DNA from: Metopolophium dirhodum
Lineage: Eukaryota > Arthropoda > Insecta > Hemiptera > Aphididae
DNA: 64,000 nt
Direction of reading: 5' to 3'
Assembly (NCBI RefSeq): GCF_019925205.1
Contig: NC_083568.1
Coordinates: 26,286,393-26,350,392 of the forward strand
The notes below the pieces were generated by a model. That model did no database searches. It saw only the letters and a program-made list of their open reading frames with translations, and had not been told where the DNA came from. Within the stretch, counting starts at the first letter, position 1; each line of letters opens with the position of its first letter. A program made the translations under genes and the position numbers. Of the stretch, positions 13,061 to 23,870 are shown one piece after another.

Positions 13061-13549
13061 AACGTTAAATCCAACAATCATTATACCTACGTATGGCCCA
13101 TGCATGATAATCATATAAAACAATCTCAACCAAGTCAAGTTGGTATATTTATCTATACGTATACCTATTATAACTTTAAACTTTTAGAGTTAAATATATT
13201 GTTTGTCAGTTATTAACTACTATAGCTAATAACGTCATATACGACGTCATATACGACGACTTAACTTGTTGATACAAACTCGAGTTAATTTGTTTACGTT
13301 AACATGCCCACCTTTGAATATTATAATATATTGCCATGGCGGGCAACAGTTAATCTATAATATTATATTGTGCATACCAGGCAAAATTAATAATATTTTA
13401 TAACACAAGTCGTAGATATAGGTACCTATTTATCTATCTGATATATTATTACTCGGGAAAACGTTTGCCGTTGACGTGCCGACGATAAGTTTAATAATAT
13501 CTGCAGTGATCAGTGCCGGTATAATAACGATAATAATAATATATTGTTA
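13061..13549. other. AT-rich tract left of the CpG island
   Basis: No gene. A perfect 12-bp tandem duplication, CGTCATATACGA, occupies 13233-13256 and contains CRE-like ACGTCA words. GC content begins to rise after about 13450. Confidence 0.4.
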
Positions 13550-13830
13550 TTACAACAATATTATTTTAGTGCCAGGACGGGTGTGTAGGCGCGCACTGTA
13601 GCCGTAGAGTAGGCGTCGACGTCGACGGATCAGATGAATATCGCCGGAACGCGTGGCCCGTATGCAAACACTCGGCCGGCGATGCGAGTGAGGAAGCCGT
13701 CGCCGGAGTGACGGCCACGGCGGGATCGATCGGCCAGACGAATAAAATACAAAAAACGTAATATTATTATTATAATAATATCGTGTCGACGACACGGGCA
13801 GGCAGCATAATATAATAACGGTCGATCGGG
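13550..13830. promoter_or_regulatory. GC/CpG-rich island, left part
   Basis: A CpG-dense patch (for example GTCGACGTCGACGGATC near 13614-13630 and CGCCGGCCGAG in reverse) in AT-rich surroundings. The 81-codon minus frame here is arginine/serine/proline-rich, as expected for a frame opened by high GC. Together with 14.06-14.69 kb it forms one promoter-like region. Confidence 0.4.
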
Positions 13831-14059
13831 CGTTGGTGCGACGATATTAATATTATAATAATGATGCGGCCGAAAGCTCTGATAAGTTCGAATACGAATA
13901 CGTTCGTGGCGATAATCTCATATTATAGCTACCTGACATCGATACCGAAGACACTCACTCATCGCGACCATCATATTGTTATACGTCATAACAATTTCAA
14001 TAGATTATTAGGTACATTATTATGACATCGTCGTCTTAACATACTATCATTATATTATA

Positions 14060-14690
14060 ACGTGTGCAGGTACTCACCCCGTGGTCCTCGAGATCGAGTC
14101 GCTGCGTCAGAGGTGCAGTCGCTGTAACGTCGGGTGATGCGACGTCCGTGAACGACCGGTGATGACGGTGAAACGCGCGCTTCGACGGACCGGACGTCCC
14201 GGCAGGGTCACGGGGAATCAACGAACGGGCGCGTGCGGCCGCCGCGCGCCGGTGGCCGGGCGCGACCCTATAAATATATACGGACGAACAACCACCGCTT
14301 CGGCAGCGGTGCACACTGTCAAGGACGGCCGTCGGCCAATCGCGGCCCGTCCTTTGCCGTACGTGCCCACCACCGCTTCGCCTCTTATAACCTTGCGCCG
14401 GCGATGGGTGGCGGTGATGGGCGGCAGTGGCGGCGGCGGCGATCGATGCGAAGCGGACAGGCGCCGTACGGCCCTAGGTCTTCGCGGACGCCGCGTCGCC
14501 GTCCGACCGCTTTGGTTGGCCCACAGATGTCGCCGCGAGTTGGTTTTTCGGGCGAGTGCCATCTATAACATTATGTTTACCAGCACTTCGGACTTTTACG
14601 CCGCAATTTTCGGACCTCGGCACCGCCGCCGGGGTGGGAAAAGGTGCAATGTCGTTTTCCGTGCTATACACAACGGATGAAGCAAATTTT
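14060..14690 (-). promoter_or_regulatory. CpG-rich promoter-like island with TATA site and minus-strand splice donor
   Basis: This is one of the most GC-rich stretches of the window. It holds CTATAAATATATA at 14268-14280, readable as a TATA box on either strand, and CCAAT at about 14335 on the plus strand. On the minus strand, about 190 bp downstream of the TATA site, the sequence CACGGGGTGAGTACC contains a full-consensus donor (last exon base 14078, GT at 14077-14076). The simplest model is a minus-strand promoter with a non-coding first exon of about 14078-14240. Frames of 111 to 173 codons on both strands read as R/P/A/G-rich low complexity and probably exist only because GC-rich DNA has few stops. 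Orientation is inferred. Confidence 0.5.
14078..14240 (-). other. Putative 5' non-coding exon ending at a GTGAGT donor
   Basis: The 5' limit is a guess, placed about 30 bp downstream of the minus-strand reading of the TATA-like site. The 3' limit is the donor at 14078|14077. The frame across it (within 14036-14314) continues through the donor without recognisable domains, so I treat it as untranslated. The next exon would lie at lower coordinates and was not identified. Confidence 0.3.
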
Positions 14691-14699
14691 GTTTTATCT

Positions 14700-16399
14700 G
14701 TGAAAAGGTTTTTTGACATTTTTATCCAATGTTAAAACATACATTTTTAAACGGGTTAAACTCATCCACGAGAAGCGATGGTATTCCACCTATACGTTAT
14801 TAGTGATGCAACTAATAGTATCGGAACTTTATGTGCTAAAAAGAACTCAAATATGCGCATACATATGCGTTAAAAACATCATAATATCCGCGGTATAATA
14901 TGCAGTTAAAATTTGGAAAATATGCAAAAATATTATGCAATTTACTGAAGAAAATATATTATGTATATAATGTACAAGATGGCGCTTTTATAAAAACAAT
15001 TTTAACATTCGATACAATTTTATCGATAACAATAAAATTGTCCATACACCTATTTAGTATTCCTAATAAAAATAATAATTTTTGAGTATAAAGGACTATA
15101 ACCGATTTTCCATTCTTAACCATACCTATATACCGGGACCGCATCCGATAGAATTACAAGGGAACATTTCAAAAATAGCCGTTGATGAATTAATTAATTG
15201 GTTGTCATATATCTAATATTTTTTTGTTAAACTATAAATTAAAAAAGAAATAAATTGTTTTTGTTAAATACATGAAATATAAATATATAAACCTAAAATA
15301 TGTGAATTCGTACAAAATATAACAAAATATGCAAAATTACGCAACAAAAATGTTTGTATTTGAAATATACGTATACTCGGTGGGTATATGGATCGAATCA
15401 GAATTTTAATATGCACATTCTAAATAAATATGCAAATGCCTAATATTTCGAGCGTTGATCATTACTCATTAGTCATTATGGTGCCTATATTATACATCAT
15501 TTTATTTCATAATATTATATAAAATAAAGTATATAGGTAACGGCACAAAATTAAATGGAAAGATATTTTCGCATAAATGAAAAAACGAAATATTAATCGT
15601 GAAAATAATTAAAAATGTGTAAGTTTTTAACATTAAACTTACCTATAATCGATTTATTGTTATTTATTATATACATATTATATTTCTTTGGTAAAAATAT
15701 GAAGGAACAAGATACATCGACGTAATTACTAATTAGACTAAGTGAATGTATAGATACATGAGCAAAATATGACTCACCGTCTCACCCCAATCATTTAGTT
15801 TCAAAGCAAGGGATATAAATAATTAAACAACACGTGTTTTAGTCTTACAGAATGTTTCATAATGTTCTAGATGTTTAAGCTTATAAGAACATTGGAAACG
15901 ATATTGTAACTGTTATATTATAACAAGCTCAAAATAAACAATCTGTATTACATAGTAAATAGATATAAATTACAAGTCAATTTTTTTTACACTTAGTACT
16001 TTGTTACACATTAAAACTCATTCCTCGTTAAAACCAAAATTAATAAATAAAATATCTGAATCATGATGTTCGTTTGAAACTTTTGATATAATATTATATG
16101 AACATACATTTAAACGTTGAATACAAATATTATGATACGCTTGACCTCGGAAGAGTAAAATTAATTATAAATTGGAAAAATGCTTTATCCATAAAATATT
16201 AGAAATCTAAATATCCTACTAATGCAACTATACCTACTACATTTTATAAGTCACCTGCAGCTGCTGGTCGATGTATATTTTATTAAAAATATCATTGAGT
16301 ATTAGCATTTAACTTGTAAGTTATAAGTAAACGTTTAGTATTCGATTATTATCGCACGAAATGCGTATAATAATAGTGTTATACATTATGACAAAATAT
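14700..16399. other. Intergenic AT-rich tract
   Basis: No gene recognised. The short frames at 14713-14898, 14900-15085 and 14959-15144 look like chance. TATGCA/ATGCAAA words recur at 14890-15440. Confidence 0.5.
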
Positions 16400-16658
16400 A
16401 TGTGCCTCCAGTACACAGAGGAACACGACAAACTTAACATTCCCAACACCCTAGACGCAGCACTCGGACCGAACGCAGACACCACCTACCAAATTTTATT
16501 ATTTAAGAATTATTTAAGAAAATTTAAGAATTTCTGAATTGTTCGATTTAATTTAAATATTATAGTTAAATATATACATTAGAAAAATATTTGTAATTAT
16601 TTTAACAGCAACAACTAATGGCCGTTGTCATCGATGTTTTAGATCAATAAAAAAAAAA
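16400..16658 (+). mobile_element. 3' end of a 5'-truncated non-LTR retrotransposon (Jockey-like)
   Basis: A short open frame (16400-16537) ends with IPNTLDAALGPN followed by a hydrophobic/basic tail and TGA. This pattern, a short LxxALG motif then about 20 residues to the stop, is typical of C-termini of Jockey-group LINE polyproteins (family knowledge from memory). After the stop come ~110 bp of 3' UTR containing GGCCGTTGTCATCGATG and then AATAAAAAAAAAA ending at 16658, a poly-A tail. Only the last 45 codons survive, as expected for 5' truncation by incomplete reverse transcription. A target-site duplication is not clear because both flanks are AT-repetitive. Confidence 0.7.
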
Positions 16659-18894
16659 TAATATATATATATAATATGTATAATATAAGTTATAACTATA
16701 TAAGACTATATAATATTAAGTACATTATCAGGTAAAATCATCAGAGTATAATAGATTCGTGAAACCTAGTATGTGTAATACCTTATATAGTGTGTTTATA
16801 GAAGGTATTAGCTATACTTACATTATTATGAATACATAGAAATTATATATTTTAGTACATATTTTATCGAAGGTTTCTTTATTTCTACAAAACGTATAGT
16901 TACTGTTTTTATAAAGATATTGGTTGTATTTATACAATACCAATAAGAATAATATGATAACATAATATTTTGTTTAATGTATGTAGGTACCTATATCGAA
17001 GTGATACCTACTCAATGGTGTTATTTTGTGTGATTAAAGGGTTCAATGAGATCCCTGTCATCGAACCATTCCATGATTTTCTAATAAGTACTCATTTATT
17101 AAATACAGGTAAGTACATCTGTAGTATATACATAAAATATGTGGCTTTATTTTCGACTTAGGTATTTATTATAATAAGATTCAGTTTTCTTTAGCGTGAT
17201 ATAATTATAGGTCTGCATAGGATAATTTATAGATTCAGTTACCTTGTACAATAGGTAATCGATTGTTCTTATTTGTAATAGAAAATGAGGTGATTTCTAT
17301 TTTTCAAACTCTTTTGAGATATTGTATAATATACAAACTACAGATGTCAGATTATATACCAGGGAAATCAATTATTTTTAAGTTGGTTTCAACTTTCAAG
17401 TGTACCTACTGCGTTTGAACTAACTATTGTGGATGTGTTAAATTTGAATTAAATGATAAAATATCATTGTACACAAACAATAAGTCTGAGCGGGGAACAG
17501 GCACTTAGTTGCAGTTCACTATAATACCAGTATAATTTTTGATCTGTTCAGTATAGATTATGGCCATATAATATAAGTATACCTATAATATTCAATTTTT
17601 TTTTAAAGTTTAAAATAGTTTTTCTATAGTTTATAACATGGTAAACATGGGCCGATTTGAAAGTATACAGCCTAATATTCTACAATAATAAACTAATAAT
17701 AAGTAGGTAAATAAGTGTTAAATGTTATGCTGACACAGAAATTGAACCAGCAAACTATTATAATATACAGAATATTATAACTTATAAGATGAATAATTTT
17801 TATATTCCTATACGATTAAAAATATTTAATTACATTGGTAATAACAAATAAAACATTATTACTTGATGATAAAACAGATAAATACATAAATATATGTTAT
17901 AGGATAATTTACGTAGGTACTGCACGAGTAAAAATCAATTTTAGCAATGCCATTTAAAATCAAATTATTAGAATGTCTTAGCAGTTGTTTTTAGGAACTA
18001 TGATGATTTTTTTTTCATTAAATAATAATTTAAATAAATCATTTAAAAACGTTTTCATATTAAATCATTTTAATCACTAATATTGCAGTGCAGGGTCTAT
18101 GTTTTTAATTTTATATAGAAGGATATGATTTAAATTTTGAATCATTATAATTAAGATAATGTAGGTATAGCTATTGCAAAACTGAGTTCCTATTTTATTA
18201 AAAATAAAAAAGTGGATAGGTAGGTAATCGTACAGTATGACGTCTGGTATCGAGTGTACCTCGACATTGAGTAATGTATTTGTTAAATTTGAATTCAATG
18301 AAAAATCATTGCATACGAAAAATGTTATAAATAAATAAATTACACAACAAATCATCAGAACATGAATTAGGTACCTACCTAATCTATAAGTACCATCATG
18401 AACAATTTCAAACATAATAATATATTCTCAACTATCAAAATATCTGTTATAATATATTGTATACTCAGAGTTAGTTAGGACTTAGGGACAGAGTTAAATA
18501 GACGACACTTTCGATCCATGAACATAAGTAGAATGCCTAACCAGTAACCAATATTATTTAAACAATGCCCTTGTTTGTTTTTATCGCCGTCAATATCAAC
18601 CACACCTATCCAAATTCAATTATCATTATTGGCTCCTCTTTCTTACAAAAATATTAAACTTTAATGCAATATAATTCGCATATAAGTCCTTATATAGCAT
18701 ATCGCATATGAGTCCTATTCGATACGCGTTTGTACCTATTATTTAAGAATTATTTATAAACCCGTAGAGTGGCGTTGACTATAATAATTGTATAATATTA
18801 TATTCAAGCGATTCATGATTCTCCCAATGCACTTTTTATTATTATTATTATCTTTATTGACGGAAAAAACTCCATTTACAAAACAATATATATA
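16659..18894. other. Intergenic AT-rich tract with two repeat scraps
   Basis: An AT microsatellite follows the LINE tail (16660-16690). Scraps of the GATTCTGAGC family are visible at 17425-17510 (ATGATAAAATATCATTGTA then GTCTGAGCGGGGA) and about 18245-18325 (GAATTCAATGAAAAATCATTG). The 112-codon minus frame at 18077-18415 overlaps the second scrap and is not a gene. No other feature. Confidence 0.5.
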
Positions 18895-19442
18895 ATAAAA
18901 AATAAAAAAAAAAATTTTAAAAACACACTTTTCCATAAAAACATTTAAAAAAAAATTTTAAAAATTGCACTAAAAAGACAAAAATAATTCTCTGTACTTA
19001 AAAATAATGAAAAATTTATTGATGAAAAATTTAAAAGTGTGTGGTGCTCATACACTTGACATATATTCCCAGTCACTATCTTATAAACATGATTGAACAA
19101 AGAAGTGTATGTGAGACTTTCCTTGGCTTTTAAATTTTTCATCAGTAAATTTTTCATTATTTTGCTCTTATACTTGACATATACTGCCAGTCACTATCTT
19201 ATAAACAGGATTGAACAAAGAAGTGTATGTGAGACTTAGCTCGGCTTTTAATGTTTTGTATGATGCACCACACACTTTTAAATTTTTCATCAATAAATTT
19301 TTCATTATTTTTAAGTACAGAGAATTATTTTTGTCTTTTTAGTGCAATTTTTAAAATTTTTTTTTAAATGTTTTTATGGAAAAGTGTGTTTTTAAAATTT
19401 TTTTTTTTATTTTTTATTTTCTACTTTTTAGTTGAAAGTAAA
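18895..19442. repeat. Large inverted repeat, copy 2, with internal duplication
   Basis: The outer arms match copy 1 at 6991-7383 nearly base for base. The spacer differs: the segment containing CTTGACATATA.TGCCAGTCACTATCTTATAAACA is present twice in tandem (about 19050-19160 and 19165-19275), with part of the inner arm repeated. The copy is therefore ~125 bp longer. Divergence between copies is otherwise very low, so duplication or transposition was recent. Confidence 0.85.
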
Positions 19443-19516
19443 TAATTAAGAACATGAAGTTACGAACAGTCTGTTGCTCTTATTTTCACTGCTGACTGTA
19501 GTGTTTAAAGAATATC

Positions 19517-19889
19517 GGTATCCGGTGTTTTCGGTACCTATATCAGAATACCGGTATAATGTTATTTGGTAATAATTACCGTTGTTACCATAGATATTAT
19601 AATAATGGATAGGACACGCCTATACTTGCTTCGTAAGAGGTTGCGGTTTTTTTCGGGGAAGAGAGAAAGTTCAATATCTGCGAGAGATATTACGGCGACG
19701 TCGTGGGGACAATCCTTTTTTTTTTTTTGGTCCATGTCCCAAAATGACAACGGATTATTGTATTGTCATCCAAGACCAAGGTCTATACCAATTTTCAGAA
19801 TTTTTCATCTTCAAAAAGTGCCTCAAATCGAGCGCGCAAGATTTGATCACAGACAGACGTGAAACCAAACTTAAGAAAAGTGTTAAAAA
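19517..19889. repeat. Tail block of the composite repeat, copy 2
   Basis: Near-identical to 7448-7815. Between foldback and tail, this copy has ~75 bp (19443-19516) not matching the equivalent ~32 bp in copy 1, so the two blocks are separable. Homology ends at GTGTTAAAAA. Confidence 0.8.
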
Positions 19890-20309
19890 TGCACCTAGGT
19901 ATTAATTAATAAATTAAAAATATTAGAAAGAATAGCCAACATAATAACATCTAAAATTATAAATAATTCAAATCGACATAGGTAATGTACCTATGATATA
20001 TGATTTATTATTTTACAACTCGGGAAATTCTCCATGTTTAACATTTGTTTATAGAAGTAAAATAATCGTACCATACGTCCTATAACCGCATAATGAATTA
20101 ACCACATAATATATACATAATATATTATATTCTGTGATACTACGACGATTAAAATATATTACCTAACTAGTTATTGTTGTTATAAAAACAATGCTTTTCC
20201 AAACATATTATTTAGTATTGTGAAGAAGTTATCTCCCGCGACCGTATCGCCAACAAATAATAATACATTTGCATGTATAAATAACAAATATATAATGTGA
20301 GCGGACTGT
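19890..20309. other. AT-rich tract
   Basis: No feature recognised apart from a slightly GC-richer patch near 20230-20260. Confidence 0.5.
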
Positions 20310-20321
20310 GCATTTTACCTT

Positions 20322-20554
20322 TATAAAGCGTTAGACCGGGCCACACCAGAGTCGAGGAAATGGGCCACACGTTTCTACGAACCGGAGGAGACGCATGCCA
20401 CGAAGATCACTCGAATTTCATCACTTGTATTCAAGACTTGCAACAGACGTTAAAGCAAACACTGGGAATACGATTACGACTGATGAAATTGAAATCAAAA
20501 TTAAAATATATATCATGTAAACGACGTTCAATACTTTACATTTCTGAATCCTGA
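20322..20554 (+). CDS. Doubtful small ORF behind a TATA-like box
   Basis: TATAAA at 20322-20327 lies 33 bp before an ATG at 20360 in GAGGAAATGG context, opening 64 codons to a TGA at 20554. The first 40 residues (MGHTFLRTGGDACHEDHSNF...) have mixed composition and the region is less AT-rich than its flanks. The leader would be almost absent, which is odd for a real promoter and start. I do not recognise the product; it could be an exon fragment or chance. Confidence 0.2.
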
Positions 20555-20775
20555 CCAATATTAATAAATAAGATACATAATTTAAATTCATAGTGCTATC
20601 AAACGTATTTACACACCATTCTGCTGAGAGTTGTTGCAGTTCAGCATAAAAACACTCTCAAAGGTGGCAAGTCCCGAACCCCGGTTAATGGTCATCATGT
20701 CTCGTCACATGTCCGCCAACGATATTATAATAATATTAATAATATTATAATGTGAAATGGAAAAAATACAGAACA

Positions 20776-20860
20776 TATAAAAGGAGCTATATATAGGCAA
20801 CCTGTCGACAACACTCTTCGTCTCGTCACATTGCGACTACATACTTTCGATCAATATATT
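20776..20860 (+). promoter_or_regulatory. Putative TATA-type core promoter
   Basis: TATAAAAGG at 20776-20784 is a strong TATA box match in a C-rich downstream context (GGCAACCTGTCGACAAC, then CTCTTCGTCTCGTCACATTG). No donor or ORF follows before the transposon at 20899, so if it is a promoter its transcript is interrupted or non-coding. Confidence 0.3.
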
Positions 20861-20898
20861 ATAATAATAATAAAAATTATTGGTTATAAATTATAATA

Positions 20899-21065
20899 CA
20901 GTCGAGTTGCGATAACTCGATTGGTTGAAGGGGAAAACAATTTCACTTCAAGATATGTATTATTCCATATTCGAGATATATAACTAATTTATAGGGGAAA
21001 AATTGTCTAAGGGAACAAAACACAATTAGAGTTATCAAGTTTTTCGAGTTATCGCGACACGACTT
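20899..21065. mobile_element. Pogo/Tigger-like MITE
   Basis: Terminal inverted repeats: CAGTCGAGTTGCGATAACTC at 20899-20918 and, at the right end, the complement of AGTCGTGTCGCGATAACTC (ending 21065), with 17 of 20 bases or so agreeing. A CAGT start with 'GATAACTCGA' is characteristic of pogo/Tigger-type Tc1-mariner elements (from memory). The base pair before the left end is TA, as expected for TA target duplication, but the right TA is not preserved. There is no transposase, so it is non-autonomous. It lies 20 bp from the next MITE. Confidence 0.75.
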
Positions 21066-21076
21066 TTTTTACATTG

Positions 21077-21445
21077 GTACCGGTCAGTGGTGTAACTATA
21101 GAATGTGTCTACCCACAGAACCCTTTTTTTTTACCATATTAACTTCATTTTGGTATCATTTTGGTATAAAAAATAATTGGGACGTGTCCTGTAAAGTATA
21201 AACTTTAAATCGCTGGTTTCCTTTTATATGTAAACACAATATGTCTTGGGAATTGGGATAAAGATATTAATATCTTGATTCTTCCGTTCGAGATTATCCA
21301 GTGAACTTTGATAATATAGTATGATAACCATGATAATATTTATGATAAGTATTAATTAATATAAAAAATAATGTGATAAATATGCAATATACATAATACA
21401 TATAATCCCCCATGAAATGCCCCCAGATACGACACTGGAACCGGT
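21077..21445. mobile_element. hAT-type MITE with 8-bp target duplication
   Basis: The 353-bp element is 21085-21437, flanked by GTACCGGT (21077-21084) and GAACCGGT (21438-21445), matching at 7 of 8 positions. Ends are CAGTGGTGTAACTA on the left and the complement of CAGTGTCGTATCTG on the right. A CAGTG start and 8-bp duplication are hallmarks of the hAT superfamily. No ORF; mobilised in trans if at all. Confidence 0.85.
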
Positions 21446-21837
21446 AAAATGTGTGATAATCTACCCAAAATCTATGTCTACGATAGTGTATTACTTCATA
21501 TTAATTATTGTGTGACCTACTGAATAAAAATATATTTATACACCTTTATTAGGAAAATAAAAAATAAAAATAGGGACCAACTTGATTTTGATCATTATTT
21601 TATTTGAAATAATATTTATTTGGTGGTATTGAATGAGGAACCGGTTATGAGTCAGTATAATGCCACACACTACCAGTAGAATGCGTGACACTGTTTATTA
21701 TTGTTTGAAAAACAAACGCAGTTTTGAAAATAGATTTTCTTTAGACTTCGCGGCGATAACTAAATATAATGTAATATTGCGGAACGATCTAAAAATATAA
21801 ATGTATACTAGTAAAAAAATATAATGTAAAATATATG

Positions 21838-22740
21838 ACATTTCTCTTCAAAATCATGACATATCTCATTAAAGGCTGGATATATTCTATAAAAGCATAC
21901 ATTCTCTATAAAATCCTTGACGTATCCCTTAAAAAACATATAATATCTCATAAAATCATTCATATTTCAAAAAAAAATTCTTAAAATTTCTCTTTAGATG
22001 TAAGATTTATTCTAGAAAATTATAATTTACAATATAGTACCTACTAGTATTAAAATAATACTAGTAATGATAGTATTATCTAATTATATCTACCTATGAC
22101 GTTTCCTAATAAAACCATAACATTTGATATTAGTAGTGAGTTTTACCTTATTAGATTGATATTCCCTCAAAACCCATACATTTTTAAAGATATATCCAAG
22201 ATAAGCATAATCACCAATATAATACTAAGACAATTTTGATTAAATCTATGAAATTTTCAGTTTGTAGATTGATATTTCTTCGAAAACCATACATTTCTCA
22301 TAAAAACATTGACATTTTTCATGAAAACCAATTAAATTATATTTCAATTAGAACCCTTTATACTTCTCAAAAGCTCTATGACATTTCCCGTTAGACGCTT
22401 GATATTTCACAGAAAAGCATACATTTTCCAAAAATTACTTGACGTATCCCATTATAAGCATGGGAAATCTCATAAATTATTTAGTACCTACATCAAATTA
22501 AACTCTTGAAATTTCCCTTTAGAATATATATCCTAGCATAATTTCCAATATATTATAAAAATCTATGATATTTCCCATTAAATACAATACATTTGACATT
22601 AGAAACAAGTTATCTCTCAGATAATTTAGCTTGATATTTCTCAGAAAAGCATACGTTTCCCCCGTAAAACTCATTGATTTCACCGCATGTTAACATGATA
22701 ATTTTCCATATGTGATGAAATTTTTTACTCTTTTTGAGCT
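21838..22740. repeat. Array of degenerate ~20-bp units
   Basis: About 30 variants of TGAyATTTCyCATwAAAgCAT follow one another, often end to end, with occasional unrelated AT-rich inserts. Two unit types alternate: one like TGATATTTCTCAGAAAAGCA, one like TACATTTCTCATAAAAACAT. The pair is best preserved at 22270, 22400 and 22632, with weaker versions at 21878 and 22157. Units are too diverged for a young satellite. There is no coding frame. It could be an ancient minisatellite or an array of binding sites. Confidence 0.7.
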
Positions 22741-23603
22741 AGTTATATCTGTGAGAATTTTTTATAAAATCATTATGGATAAAAATAATAATTATTATTC
22801 ATAAATTATATTAAATACAAAATTATCTTAACAAATACCTTTAGGTGTTCATACACTGGGCTTAAGTGTTCAAAAACTAGCATGCTGTGTTCTATTACTA
22901 GGATTTCGCTTATTTTTTTTAATTACTTAACTAAATGTTAAATAATTAATAGTAATTTGGTTTTATACGGTTTTCTTATTGTTAGCTTAAAATAAACAGT
23001 TGTACCAATTTTCAAGTCATAAGTAGGTATAAATAGTATAAACAGTATAAATATAATGATGAAAACCAATTTATGAATACATTTTAATAGCAAACAAATT
23101 CTTAACTGCTCAATCACTGGTCGGTTCACCCCTCGGTTCATCCTACCAAATATTTATTCAATTTTCTGGAGTTTTATTATTTGTAATATACTCTTTTTTA
23201 ATTTTTAGGACTTTCATTTACCTAGGATTTGTTGATCGCTTCTCAGCCCATAAAATATGCGGAAATGAACAACCATATTCAATAAAAGTCTCCAAATCGT
23301 ATTTATTTGATTCAACTTACTTTGCACCACTAAGATTGTCCCAAGTGAAAATAGCATGCGTTAGTATTTTTGCAGCCGGAAAAAATTGTATTTAGCAAAG
23401 TTGAAACGTTGCAACGTTGAACGTAAAAATAATATTTCACGCGCAATCGTACGCCTAAAAAGGTACCGCTGATAAGGGCCACGAGCAATATACATAATAT
23501 ACCTATTACTTTTTATGAGGATTTATGAGTTCATGGGGATTAAGGGGATTTCAAACGGACAATTATTTCAACTAACATGTACCAATCTTTTTCAAGCCTA
23601 CCA
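22741..23603. other. AT-rich tract
   Basis: No gene. The 67-codon minus frame at 22938-23141 has no recognisable domain. The region becomes slightly more GC-rich at 23200-23480 without clear structure. Confidence 0.5.
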
Positions 23604-23870
23604 TTGAACCTGATGACCAGATAAAACTTCTGAAAACTGATTTGAATTGGTTATTTTGTCTACTTGAGATCTATCAGGCCACTTTGTTAAAATTGCATTT
23701 CTAAACTCCTATACATTTTGTTTGAATATTTAAATTTACGAAATTTGAAATATCAAATAGGTATTTGAAAATAAAATAAAATATCTTAAAATGTGGCTTG
23801 GTAGATCTCAAGTAGACATATTGACGAATTCAAATCAGTTTTCAGAAGTCTTATCGCGTTATCATGTCAA
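23604..23870. mobile_element. Foldback (MITE-like) element
   Basis: Left arm 23604-23685 and right arm about 23790-23870 are inverted copies. The best shared block is ACTTCTGAAAACTGATTTGA (left), matched in reverse by TCAAATCAGTTTTCAGAAGT (right); the arms continue through TCTACTTGAGATCTA. The ~105-bp centre is AT-rich. No target duplication is obvious and no family can be named. Confidence 0.75.

Noticed and set aside
14288..14312. CGCTTCGGCAGCGG resembling a U6 snRNA 5' stem
   Set aside because: Only the short hairpin matches; no downstream U6-like sequence follows.
14159..14680. 173-codon plus frame (and 111/114-codon frames) in the CpG island
   Set aside because: Arg/Pro/Ala/Gly-rich on both strands; high GC removes stop codons, and no domain is visible.
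18077..18415. 112-codon minus frame
   Set aside because: Overlaps a scrap of the GATTCTGAGC repeat and is otherwise I/L/Y/N-rich chance sequence.
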